A stretch of DNA of 28,498 bases from Scleroderma bovista (Eukaryota > Basidiomycota > Agaricomycetes > Boletales > Sclerodermataceae). The stretch covers positions 1 through 28,498 of the forward strand of contig JAYMGJ010000541.1 of NCBI GenBank assembly GCA_037178675.1, written 5' to 3'. This document shows positions 1 to 9,407 of this stretch, piece after piece. The position numbers were made by a program, and so were the translations under genes. Below the pieces are notes generated by a model. It was not told the origin of the DNA. It saw only the letters and a list, made by a program, of their open reading frames with translations, and did no database searches. Every line of letters begins with the position of its first letter. The stretch's first letter is position 1.

Positions 1-1200
1 TTAGCCAATATTGTGTAGTGTTGTTGTTGTAGTGTACTACCAGAAATGTGTAGTATTAATTACCTAATGTTGTGTACTATTGATGTGGTAGTGTTGATTA
101 CCAAAAATGCGAACTATTGATCAACCAATGTTGTGTAGTGTCATTGTTGTAGTGTTGATTACCAAAAATGTGTAGCTTGGATTACCTAATGTTGTGTACT
201 GTTGGTGTGGTAGTGTTGATTACCAAAAATGCGGACTATTGATTAGTCAATATTGTGTAGTGTTGATTACCAAAAATGTGTAGTTTGGATTACCTAATGT
301 TGTGTACTGTTGGTGTGGTAGTACTGATTATCAAAAATGCGGACTATTGATTAGTTGTTGTAGTGTACTAACAAAAATGTGTAGTATTGATTATCTAATG
401 TTGTGTACTGTTGGTGTAGTAGTACTGATCATCAAAAATGCGGACTATTGATTAGTTGTTGTAGTGTACTACCAAAAATGTGTAGTTTGGATGACCTAAT
501 GTTGTGTACTGTTGGTGTGGTAGTGTTGATTATCAAAAGTGCAGACTATTGGTTAGTCAATATTGTGTAGTGTTAATTACCAAAAATGTGTAGTTTGGAT
601 TACCTAATGTTGTGTATTGTTGGTGTGGTAGTGTTGATTATCAAAAATGCGGACTATTGATTAGCCAATATTGTGTAGTTTGGATTACCTAATGTTGTGT
701 ACTGTTGGTGTAGTAGTGCTGATTATCAAAAATGCGGACTATTGATTAGCCAATATTGTGTAGTGTTGTTGTTGTAGTGTACTACCAAAAATGTGTAGTA
801 TTGATTACCTAATGTTGGGTACTCTTGGTGTGGTAGTGCTGATTACCAAAAATGCGGACTATTGATCAACCAATATTGTGTGGTGTTGTTGTAGTGTACT
901 ACCAAAAATGTGTAGTACTGATTACCTAATGTTGTGTAGTGTTGATGTGATAGTGTTCATTACCAAAAATGCGGACTGTTGATTAGCCATTATTGTGTAG
1001 TATTGTTGTAGTGCACTACCCAAAATCTGTAGTGTTAATTACCCAATGTTGTGTAGTGTTGATTACCAAAAGTGCGGACTTCTGATTAGCCATTATTGTT
1101 TAGTGTTGATTACCAAAAATGCGGACTATTGATTAGGAAATGTAGTGTAGTGTTTGTGTATTGGAGTTGATTACCAACATTGTGTAGTTTTCATTAACTA
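1..1200 (+). repeat. Degenerate ~120-bp satellite array, left arm
   Basis: Tandem, imperfect units are built from short modules such as TGTGTAGTGTTGATTACC, CCTAATGTTGTGTACTGTTG and AAAAATGCGGACTATTGATT. Unit length varies because modules are missing in some copies, and the cleanest copies elsewhere in the window give exactly 120 bp. No long open frame lies in the array. The same array appears in reverse orientation at about 3030-4174 and 9408-10270. Confidence 0.93.
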
Positions 1201-2066
1201 AATTCAGTAGTGTCAACACTTGATTACATAAGCTCTCCAAGCGCCACTACTCCCAAAACATTACCATATTTGGTCAATAGTTGACTTCAAATATTCCCAC
1301 CTTTGTTCTGGTACTTTTCTTCCCCTTCTGTGCTTCATCCCTGGTCCAAATGTACTGTAAAAATGATTCTGTATCCCATATTACCCTATAGGATCACCAT
1401 TGGACCCTCATCTAAATGTGCAAGGGGCTCTGTATCCCCAGAGAGTAGTGCAGGCTTAAAAACACCAAAAATGTTCGCATTTTTGATACATTCAACATAT
1501 CAACTTAAAGAATGCATCCCCATACAGGGGATATATGTACCTACAACATATTTACAGTCCACAGCATGGGATCCATGTCCTGGTGCGATGTTTTATGTTT
1601 TTCCTTTGCAAACATATCACCATGGCAGGCAATTACTAGGAGGTATGGTGGCTACTGGATGGTCTCCAGTGGTATTACTATGCTATACCAAAGTCCCAAT
1701 ACAATCTAGTGAGCAGCTGACCACTCCAAGAGGAGCAGCATAGAAAACAGCACTTTCATAACAATAGGTGCTGTATGATCCTCCAGATCAGGTATGCACA
1801 ATATGACTATCTCAAAAGCTGGGGGATACCATACAGTAGTGGATACAATTTACTCAAGTCAATACCGCTTGATGTGGGGGAGGGAAGGGCACAATAACAT
1901 ACAGAAGGCGTGGGAAAATACCCCACAAAATGCGGAGATATGCAAAAACATTACATATCACACAACACATAACATCTACTGACCTAGAAATGCTACCAAC
2001 AGCCTACTAATATCACATAATGCTTATACTCAGCTGTTCCTGACATGCTTAGAGGCACAAATCATT
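1..2066 (+). repeat. Left arm of a very large inverted repeat (palindrome)
   Basis: Positions p in 55-2066 pair with 4229-p on the right side (2163-4174). Positions 1-54 pair with 9468-p, beyond an inserted retrotransposon. Every stretch I compared base by base was identical in reverse complement, except one substitution (179 versus 4050). The outer 1.2 kb is a satellite array. The inner 0.87 kb (about 1200-2066) is not tandemly repeated and encodes nothing I recognise. The arm runs off the left window edge, so its true length is unknown. It could be one terminal inverted repeat of a foldback-type element or an old inverted duplication. Confidence 0.95.
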
Positions 2067-2162
2067 TGAACCAAGAACATGTTGTTACTGTCCATATACA
2101 CTGCAGCTTTGCACCTGCAGTACTGATATGATGTAGCACATTTCCGCATTTTTCAAACCTTG
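2067..2162. other. Unpaired centre (loop) of the palindrome
   Basis: These 96 bases separate the two arms and do not pair with each other apart from short matches. They contain CCGCATTTTT (2144-2153), a motif that also recurs in the satellite units and in the non-tandem part of the arms. No gene is seen. Confidence 0.85.
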
Positions 2163-4174
2163 AATGATTTGTGCCTCTAAGCATGTCAGGAACAGCTGAG
2201 TATAAGCATTATGTGATATTAGTAGGCTGTTGGTAGCATTTCTAGGTCAGTAGATGTTATGTGTTGTGTGATATGTAATGTTTTTGCATATCTCCGCATT
2301 TTGTGGGGTATTTTCCCACGCCTTCTGTATGTTATTGTGCCCTTCCCTCCCCCACATCAAGCGGTATTGACTTGAGTAAATTGTATCCACTACTGTATGG
2401 TATCCCCCAGCTTTTGAGATAGTCATATTGTGCATACCTGATCTGGAGGATCATACAGCACCTATTGTTATGAAAGTGCTGTTTTCTATGCTGCTCCTCT
2501 TGGAGTGGTCAGCTGCTCACTAGATTGTATTGGGACTTTGGTATAGCATAGTAATACCACTGGAGACCATCCAGTAGCCACCATACCTCCTAGTAATTGC
2601 CTGCCATGGTGATATGTTTGCAAAGGAAAAACATAAAACATCGCACCAGGACATGGATCCCATGCTGTGGACTGTAAATATGTTGTAGGTACATATATCC
2701 CCTGTATGGGGATGCATTCTTTGAGTTGATATGTTGAATGTATCAAAAATGCGAACATTTTTGGTGTTTTTAAGCCTGCACTACTCTCTGGGGATACAGA
2801 GCCCCTTGCACATTTAGATGAGGGTCCAATGGTGATCCTATAGGGTAATATGGGATACAGAATCATTTTTACAGTACATTTGGACCAGGGATGAAGCACA
2901 GAAGGGGAAGAAAAGTACCAGAACAAAGGTGGGAATATTTGAAGTCAACTATTGACCAAATATGGTAATGTTTTGGGAGTAGTGGCGCTTGGAGAGCTTA
3001 TGTAATCAAGTGTTGACACTACTGAATTTAGTTAATGAAAACTACACAATGTTGGTAATCAACTCCAATACACAAACACTACACTACATTTCCTAATCAA
3101 TAGTCCGCATTTTTGGTAATCAACACTAAACAATAATGGCTAATCAGAAGTCCGCACTTTTGGTAATCAACACTACACAACATTGGGTAATTAACACTAC
3201 AGATTTTGGGTAGTGCACTACAACAATACTACACAATAATGGCTAATCAACAGTCCGCATTTTTGGTAATGAACACTATCACATCAACACTACACAACAT
3301 TAGGTAATCAGTACTACATATTTTTGGTAGTACACTACAACAACACCACACAATATTGGTTGATCAATAGTCCGCATTTTTGGTAATCAGCACTACCACA
3401 CCAAGAGTACCCAACATTAGGTAATCAATACTACACATTTTTGGTAGTACACTACAACAACAACACTACACAATATTGGCTAATCAATAGTCCGCATTTT
3501 TGATAATCAGCACTACTACACCAACAGTACACAACATTAGGTAATCCAAACTACACAATATTGGCTAATCAATAGTCCGCATTTTTGATAATCAACACTA
3601 CCACACCAACAATACACAACATTAGGTAATCCAAACTACACATTTTTGGTAATTAACACTACACAATATTGACTAACCAATAGTCTGCACTTTTGATAAT
3701 CAACACTACCACACCAACAGTACACAACATTAGGTCATCCAAACTACACATTTTTGGTAGTACACTACAACAACTAATCAATAGTCCGCATTTTTGATGA
3801 TCAGTACTACTACACCAACAGTACACAACATTAGATAATCAATACTACACATTTTTGTTAGTACACTACAACAACTAATCAATAGTCCGCATTTTTGATA
3901 ATCAGTACTACCACACCAACAGTACACAACATTAGGTAATCCAAACTACACATTTTTGGTAATCAACACTACACAATATTGACTAATCAATAGTCCGCAT
4001 TTTTGGTAATCAACACTACCACACCAACAGTACACAACATTAGGTAATCAAAGCTACACATTTTTGGTAATCAACACTACAACAATGACACTACACAACA
4101 TTGGTTGATCAATAGTTCGCATTTTTGGTAATCAACACTACCACATCAATAGTACACAACATTAGGTAATTAAT
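2163..4174 (-). repeat. Right arm of the large inverted repeat, inner part
   Basis: This is the reverse complement of 55-2066. The satellite occupies about 3030-4174 and reads in the opposite orientation to the left arm. The match stops at 4174 because a retrotransposon begins there, and it resumes at about 9408. One base difference from the left arm was found (4050). Confidence 0.95.
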
Positions 4175-4270
4175 TGGTGATAAACTTTGCTATGCGAAGT
4201 GTGCTCGGGTGGTACCGGTACCCCCTTTCACGTGTCAGCTGCGGTGTGCGTCATACCCAGCTTATGTTAT

Positions 4271-4329
4271 CTGGTGAGCGACGGTCTCAGGGCTCTCTTC
4301 CCTCTGACCACGTCCCGTCGACTCACCAG
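4271..4329 (+). promoter_or_regulatory. Leader hairpin overlapping a splice donor
   Basis: 4271-4284 (CTGGTGAGCGACGG) pairs with 4315-4329 (CCGTCGACTCACCAG) over 14 bp with a single bulged A. The stem ends at the GTAAGTG donor at 4330, so folding could hide the splice site. The function is inferred. Confidence 0.4.
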
Positions 4330-4392
4330 GTAAGTGTCCTTTTATCATGACGAGTTTTTGGTCATCTGACCACGCCTTGTCGTCTCACCAGG
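4304..4392 (+). repeat. 27-bp direct repeats bounding a putative 62-nt intron
   Basis: CTGACCACG...CTCACCAGG occurs at 4304-4330 and again at 4366-4392, exactly 62 bp apart with a few substitutions. A canonical donor GTAAGTG begins at 4330, an acceptor ends at 4391 in the second copy, and CTGAC at 4366-4370 sits where a branch site should be. Splicing would remove exactly one repeat period. It would also delete the ATG at 4347, making 4440 the first ATG of the gag frame. Confidence 0.55.
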
Positions 4393-5678
4393 GCTATTTA
4401 TTCGCTATATTATATATCGATCGCTCGTTGAGCTCATTTATGTCAAATCCCCATGCCGTTGACATTGGAGGTTCCACCTCAGAGGAGAGGGATACGATTG
4501 AAAGGGAGAATGTCAAATATCTTCGAAAGTGTGAAGAACTCGTCAGTCAATACAAACGAGGGGAGAATGGAAAATCAGATACAATTCTCGCCTTGCGCGA
4601 GGTCCTCCTTGATACACCGTCTATCCGGGGTGGCGGAAGTCTCCCCGACGCCCTCGCAGTGTACCTTGGAGTCCTTGACGAAATTGATAGATCGAATTGG
4701 GGTGCTAAGCGCAGAGCACCCGAATCGTCTAGTCACACCCTCTCCGAGTCCAATCGGCATCGTTCAGCCGACGAACAACGAGGTGAATCCTTCCAAGAAA
4801 CGGAAGTTGGAGGATCGGTTCACGGATCATCCTCTGGTTCAGAATCAACAGAAGAAGACTCGCCTCGGTCTAAACGACCCAAGCTGTCTCTTGATGTGTC
4901 CCGATTCCCATGGAATAAAAGGAGGGAGAGCAAAGTTGCCGCTCTCCCGCAGGATATCAGGGACACTTTCGAGCAGATCGAACATTTCTCTCAGGACCCT
5001 AAGCGAGTCGTCGAGCACATCCTCTCCACCCCAGGATGCCCGGCCTTCCCTCCGAGTCAGTGGCTCAACCTCGTCCAATGGAAGTATGTCGACCTTGCGA
5101 AAGTCCTTGAGTCAGCGCATACAACCAAGCTTGACCCAAAACAGACCCATGTCATTGATGACAAGGTTGAGCTCTCGTTTCGGGTCTCCAAGTCAACTGG
5201 AACGATTAAGACAGCCGCTGACCATAACACCGCCTTTGGGATGCTCGTCAGAGCAATCGCTTTTGTCTTCCCACAACGATGGGATGAGTTCTCCCAATAT
5301 CACGAATTTCTCGGACGATTGTTCCACTCTGTTGAGTCATCCTTCCACTTACGAATCATCGATTACGACAGGGCCGTTCGCAACAGAGTGTCAGTTCAAA
5401 GACACCTCCGCGTCACTGATCCCACTAACTTCGATGACTTGCGAACGACCTATCTCACCTCTCATGGAGTCGGTGCCTATTCCACCGAACAATCGTCTGG
5501 AGTTCGGGGAACATCAAAACAAGGATCCTCTGGTCAGCGTCGGGAACCCTGCCATAAGTGGAATCGTGGGACCTGCCTTAAGCCCGAAGCTGAATGTTTC
5601 TACTCTCACTGCTGCGACAAGCGAGGATGTCAGGGAGCTCATCGCAGATCTGAATGTACCAAAACGACCAAGACTTGA
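4347..5678 (+). CDS. Gag-like protein with CCCH zinc finger (YR retrotransposon)
   Basis: This frame encodes 443 residues from ATG 4347, or 412 from ATG 4440 if the intron 4330-4391 is removed. The N-terminal half is charged and Ser-rich, with a basic stretch SPRSKRPKL that could be a nuclear signal. The C-terminus has Cys402-x7-Cys410-x6-Cys417-x3-His421 followed by more Cys and His, a CCCH-type finger. In this position such fingers are typical of nucleic-acid-binding gag proteins of DIRS/Ngaro elements. The remaining sequence has no domain I recognise. The frame is fully overlapped from 4453 onward by the +1 RT frame. The gag role is inferred from position and the finger. Confidence 0.75.
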   Translation: MTSFWSSDHALSSHQGYLFAILYIDRSLSSFMSNPHAVDIGGSTSEERDTIERENVKYLRKCEELVSQYKRGENGKSDTILALREVLLDTPSIRGGGSLPDALAVYLGVLDEIDRSNWGAKRRAPESSSHTLSESNRHRSADEQRGESFQETEVGGSVHGSSSGSESTEEDSPRSKRPKLSLDVSRFPWNKRRESKVAALPQDIRDTFEQIEHFSQDPKRVVEHILSTPGCPAFPPSQWLNLVQWKYVDLAKVLESAHTTKLDPKQTHVIDDKVELSFRVSKSTGTIKTAADHNTAFGMLVRAIAFVFPQRWDEFSQYHEFLGRLFHSVESSFHLRIIDYDRAVRNRVSVQRHLRVTDPTNFDDLRTTYLTSHGVGAYSTEQSSGVRGTSKQGSSGQRREPCHKWNRGTCLKPEAECFYSHCCDKRGCQGAHRRSECTKTTKT

Positions 5679-8141
5679 CAACTCTCGGATTGCGCAAGGG
5701 CAGCGTTTTCGACGTCACTTCATTTGGGGGCGTGAAGAGTCTGTTCTCAGCAGAACTGCATTTTGGACTCAAACTGCTGATCCGATGCCTTCTCCTCCTC
5801 TGGAAGAATTTCAAAATATAGCTGCTTGTGAAACGATTGCTAATAATCCTGTGCTTTTCAAAATCGTCACTCCCATTGATGTGGATCGCTTTCACCATCT
5901 TCTCTCCAATCATCCTAACCAACCGTTTGTTGAGTCAGTTTGTCGTGGCCTTCGAGATGGATTCTGGCCTTTCACCCACACACATGTGAATGAATGGCCT
6001 CTGACTTGGGATAACTCCTTTCGTCCATTAAAGTCCCAAGAGGAGTTGGAATTTGTTCAGGAGCAGGTACATAAAGAGGTCGAGAAAGGACGTTTCTCTC
6101 ATGACTTTGGTCCCGACCTCTTTCCTGGAATGTATTCCATGCCTGTCCACGCTGTTCCCAAACCAGGAGTCAAAAGGTATCGTCTTGTCACGGACCACAG
6201 CGCTGGGCAGTATGCCCTTAACAATATGATTTCCCGAGATGACGTTGCTGGAGTAACTCTTGACAACGTTTATGATTTGGGTCAAGCTCTTCGATTATTT
6301 CGCTCATCTAATCCTTCTGATCGCCTGGTGATCTGGAAGGGTGACGTCAGTGAAGCTTATCGTTTGATGCCTATGCATCCTTTGTGGCTGTCAAGACCGG
6401 TTCTTCACCGATCTGATCTCTACGAGGGGTCAGGGGATCAGGGGTTGGTCTAGCGGTAAGACCGAGATGCTACGTAGCGTAGTCGCGCTTCCCGAGTAAT
6501 AGGAAGGCCGACCGAGGGTCTGACGGAGAGTCCGAGGGTAAACGGTCTACGACCGAGTGTTTGCACGAGACAGAGACGGAGAGTGCGAAGGGAGAACAGA
6601 TGAGAAGTATCTTATTCGATATTCGAACTGAAACTACAACAGACCGAGTATCTAGGTATTTATACTGAGTGGAACGGATGAGGCGATGTACGGGAAGTCG
6701 GGATTACCGACGAATGACGAGCGCAGTCGCGCTGCGCGCTGAGTAAGTACGGTAAGTGCGATAACCGGATTACCGATGAGTATCGTATTAGTAATGCAAC
6801 GGGACGGGAACGTATAGTAACCGGAAACAAGAAAGGAAACATATTAGGTAATAGTACAGAGAGACAGAACGGACAACGCGCTCACCGATCGGTGGCGATA
6901 CAGGACAGATAGAAAGAAACGGAAAAGGGAGTACATACAATAGACGGACGGCGAACGCGTGGACGCGATCGGACAATAGGGTACAGGGTGATCGGATGTC
7001 ACGGTCGTGACAGTGGCAGATTAAACAAGTTGTCACAGTTGATGGTCGTCGTTACATTGATCGCTGCAATGTTTTTGGCGGTCGTGCTTCGCAGCGGATC
7101 TGGCATGCTTTCATGTCACTTGTCCTCTGGATCGCCGTTTTCAACTATGGCATCTCTCATGCTTACCTTTATGTGGACGACTCCTTTGGATTTGATCTTG
7201 AATCCGCACTGAGCTGGTACAAGCCCTATCATAAGCTCTTATCTTCCTCATTGGTCTCAATACTCACTCTCTGGGATGACCTTGGCATTCCACATGAGGA
7301 GAAAAAACAACTCTCTGCTTCTATTCTTCCTGTCATTGGCTTTGACGTCGATCCCAACCTCATGACTATTTCTATGTCATCTGACTCGAAATATAAACTC
7401 CTCAGTGCAATTGAGGATTTCGCTCACAAAGGTACACGGCGCTCTTTACGCGACTTTCAGCGACTTGCAGGCTACCTAAATTGGGCACTGAATGTCTACC
7501 CTATGCTTCGTCCTGGCCTTTCTGCTTTATATGCTAAAACGGCAGGCAAACAACAACATCGTGCCCTGCTCTGGGTTAACCGTGATGTGGTTCGTGAACT
7601 TCATTGGTTTGCATCCCATGTCCGTGTTTTATCTGGAGTTTGTGTCCTCGACTCTGTCACCTGGAATTTTGATGATTTGTCAGCCCACACTTTTGTTGCT
7701 TATACCGATGCATCTGAGTTGGGCCTTGCCTTTTGGTTCCCATCCCGTCATGCTGGCTTCGTGTCCTCTCCTCCTCCTTTTCGCGGTTCTGTTCCTATTT
7801 TCTTCCTTGAAGCCCTCTCGGTACTTGCTGCTATTCAGCATGCTGTTGCCTTTGTCCCCCCTGGTGGATGTCTTGCCATTTTTACCGACAACTTTGGCAC
7901 TGTTGGCATGTTCAATACCTTAGCAGCTCTCCCTCAGCTTAACTGGCTTCTTCTGGCCGCGGTAGACAGTCTCCTCATGCATGACATTGACTTTCGTGTC
8001 TTTCACATCCCTGGGCAGCAAAATGTGGTAGCTGATCATCTTTCTCGGGGACGCATTGCTGAAGCAGTTGCTTCTGCACCGGACCTTATCGTCCATAATT
8101 TCAAACCCCCTCAGGATTCGTTGGGGGTGACGGTGACGTAA
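4453..8141 (+). pseudogene. Reverse transcriptase-RNase H, split by a solo LTR
   Basis: The coding parts are 4453-6388 and 7018-8141. Removing 629 bp (LTR plus one 5-bp duplication) joins them in frame as 1019 codons plus stop. The first ~400 codons overlap gag in the +1 frame and are Ser/Pro-rich with NLS-like PSKKRKLED and PKRPRLD. RT motifs follow: RYRLVTDHSAG, WKGDVSEAYR (catalytic Asp at 6343-6345) and YLYVDD (7164-7181). The RNase H domain has VAYTDAS, FFLEALS, AIFTDN and a final ADHLSRG, so its acidic residues are all present. No methyltransferase domain lies between RNase H and the stop. As it stands, translation would run into the LTR and end at 6453, just after the first RT catalytic motif. 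ATG 4453 is only 13 nt beyond the spliced gag ATG, so leaky scanning is a plausible route of expression. Confidence 0.88.
6389..7012. mobile_element. Solo LTR of an LTR retrotransposon
   Basis: This 624-bp insert begins TGTCAAGACCG and ends CGGTCGTGACA, giving short inverted ends with the TG...CA hallmark. It is flanked by a perfect 5-bp duplication GTGGC (6384-6388 and 7013-7017). There is no coding capacity, primer-binding site or polypurine tract beside it, so it is a solo LTR left after recombination between two LTRs. TATTTATAC (about 6657-6665) could serve as a TATA element. Five-base duplications and TGTCA/TGACA ends are usual for Ty3/Gypsy elements, and the superfamily is inferred. It interrupts the RT frame after the ...MHPLW residues. 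Confidence 0.9.
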
Positions 8142-9154
8142 TGCAACTCTCACCTTTGGCTCGGCAGCCCGCACGGGAGGCCTGGCCTCTGGAGCGTCTC
8201 ATCTTGGAGTGTTCCATTTCTCTGGGGTTGGCTCTTCACCCCAATACGTCTCGCGCATATTCGTCGCATCTTAACTCCTACCTCACTTTCTGTCACCTCC
8301 ACAACTTCCCCATCAAGCCTACTGCCGACACTTTGTCGTTCTTTGTCGTATTCATGTCACATCATATTGCTCCTCGTTCTGTTGCAAACTATCTTTCTGG
8401 CATTGTGTCACAACTGGAACCCCATTTCCCAGCTGTACGCTCAGCTCGTGATTCTGAGCTAGTCTGCCGCACTCTGCGTGGCTCCCTGCGTCGCTTCTCA
8501 CGGCCTGTGCAACAGCGTCAGCCTCTCTCTCGCGCAGATCTCACTCTCGCCGTCTCTATGTTCCCGCGCCCTTTTGCATATGACGACATTTGCTGGCTTG
8601 CCATGCTTCTTTGTGCCTTCTTTGGCCTCTTGCGTCTTGGGGAACTTGTGTGGCCTGATTCTCCTGACCTTCAGGACCACTCGCACCTATCTTCTCGTTC
8701 CTCGGTTGCTCATGATGCCTCCTCCTTCACCTTTGATGTGCCTCGTTGCAAGGCAGATGAATACTTTGAAGGCACTCGTGTCTGTATCACTGCTAGTTGT
8801 CTTTGTCCGGACCCATATGCTCTTTTCATCCAATATCTTGGCTTTCGCGATGCTTCCTTCCCTTTGCACCCGTTCCTCTGGGTTCGTGCCGATGGTTCTG
8901 TACCCACACGTTCCTGGTTTTTGTGGCGTTTCCGACTGGTTTTCCCTTCATCCGCAGTCTCTGCTCACTCACTTCGTGCTGGTGGTGCAACCTCTCTTGC
9001 TGCTGCAGGGGTCCCCCCTGCTCAAATTCAAGCTATTGGCCATTGGTCATATTCTGCGTGGCAGCGCTATGTTTGTAAACATCCTGTCCTGCTCCAGACA
9101 TTGCTGTTCCATGGTCGTCCGATTCATGATCCTCCCTTTGCTGTCCCCCAGTAA
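8141..9154 (+). CDS. Tyrosine recombinase (integrase) of the YR retrotransposon
   Basis: The product has 337 residues and is complete. The N-terminal part (about 30-100) has the helical core-binding look of phage-integrase-like recombinases (TSRAYSSHLNSYLTF). Catalytic residues are Arg165 (FFGLLRLGELVW), His276 and Arg279 (AHSLRAGG), His301 (IGHWSY) and the nucleophile Tyr310 (WQRYV), the full R-H-R-H-Y set. The family integrates a circular DNA intermediate and normally makes no target duplication. The start is fixed by ATG at 8141-8143, which shares its A with the RT-RNase H stop (TAATG), an arrangement suited to termination-reinitiation. It is downstream of, and unaffected by, the LTR insertion. 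Confidence 0.92.
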   Translation: MQLSPLARQPAREAWPLERLILECSISLGLALHPNTSRAYSSHLNSYLTFCHLHNFPIKPTADTLSFFVVFMSHHIAPRSVANYLSGIVSQLEPHFPAVRSARDSELVCRTLRGSLRRFSRPVQQRQPLSRADLTLAVSMFPRPFAYDDICWLAMLLCAFFGLLRLGELVWPDSPDLQDHSHLSSRSSVAHDASSFTFDVPRCKADEYFEGTRVCITASCLCPDPYALFIQYLGFRDASFPLHPFLWVRADGSVPTRSWFLWRFRLVFPSSAVSAHSLRAGGATSLAAAGVPPAQIQAIGHWSYSAWQRYVCKHPVLLQTLLFHGRPIHDPPFAVPQ

Positions 9155-9407
9155 TTTTCTTTTTCCTCCTTTCTCTTTTTAATAGCCATAATAGCTGGTT
9201 TCCACGATCGCTTCGCTCAGCTTATCCTAAGTGGCAGTTTGGGGTATTTACAGTGATCTTCGTTGCTTGTTGAAGTCATTTCTCTGTTAGTATTTGTCTT
9301 CGTAGTAGCGCTGTCATGCGTCTCTCGTGCCCCATCACACACAGTTTCCCAGGGGCAGTGTAATCGCTATATTGGTGTCCCATTCGAACCTTCGAGCGTC
9401 CAGACCC
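9155..9407 (+). other. Non-coding 3' tail of the YR retrotransposon
   Basis: 253 bp lie between the recombinase stop and the resumed satellite. The tail begins with a pyrimidine-rich run and has no open frame of note. I looked for copies of the element's 5' end (A1/B1-A2/B2 split repeats) and for inverted ends but saw only 8-bp matches such as CAGCTTAT, which may be chance. Confidence 0.6.

Larger units (their letters stand above)
4175..9407 (+). mobile_element. Tyrosine-recombinase retrotransposon (Ngaro/DIRS-like), disrupted by a solo LTR
   Basis: The boundaries come from comparing the two palindrome arms: the left arm is uninterrupted at the matching place (50-60) while the right arm holds this insert. 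ATTA occurs at both junctions (4171-4174 region and 9408-9411), so the exact edge is ambiguous by a few bases. The element encodes a CCCH-finger gag, RT-RNase H and a tyrosine recombinase in that order, with no recognisable methyltransferase, which favours Ngaro-like over classical DIRS1. Without the internal LTR and its target duplication it would be about 4.6 kb. I could not find the split or inverted terminal repeats typical of the group. All three frames are free of stops apart from the LTR interruption, so the insertion looks young compared with the decayed genes further right. Confidence 0.9.

Noticed and set aside
1303..2926. Mirror-image 146-residue open frames at 1303-1743 (+) and 2486-2926 (-) as a duplicated gene
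   Set aside because: They are identical because they lie in the two palindrome arms. The translation matches no family I know and lacks recognisable domains or splice structure.
1..4174. Assembly fold-back artefact as the explanation of the palindrome
   Set aside because: The retrotransposon is present in one arm only, the arms differ at 179/4050, and there is an unpaired 96-bp centre. A chimeric fold-back read would not give these. Long reads would settle it.
3030..4174. CRISPR-like array
   Set aside because: Units are contiguous, variable satellite modules without unique spacers of constant length, and the context is eukaryotic.
6445..6500. tRNA-derived SINE or tRNA gene (GGTTGGTCTAGCGGTAAGAC resembles an A box)
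   Set aside because: No B box, acceptor stem or cloverleaf follows, and the whole segment is explained by a solo LTR with TG...CA ends and a target duplication.
6988..7212. Separate 74-residue gene starting inside the LTR
   Set aside because: It is in a different frame from the RT, which continues across this stretch once the LTR is removed.
8100..8141. Methyltransferase domain expected in DIRS1-like elements
   Set aside because: RNase H ends with ADHLSRG and the frame stops about 35 codons later. There is no room for the domain.
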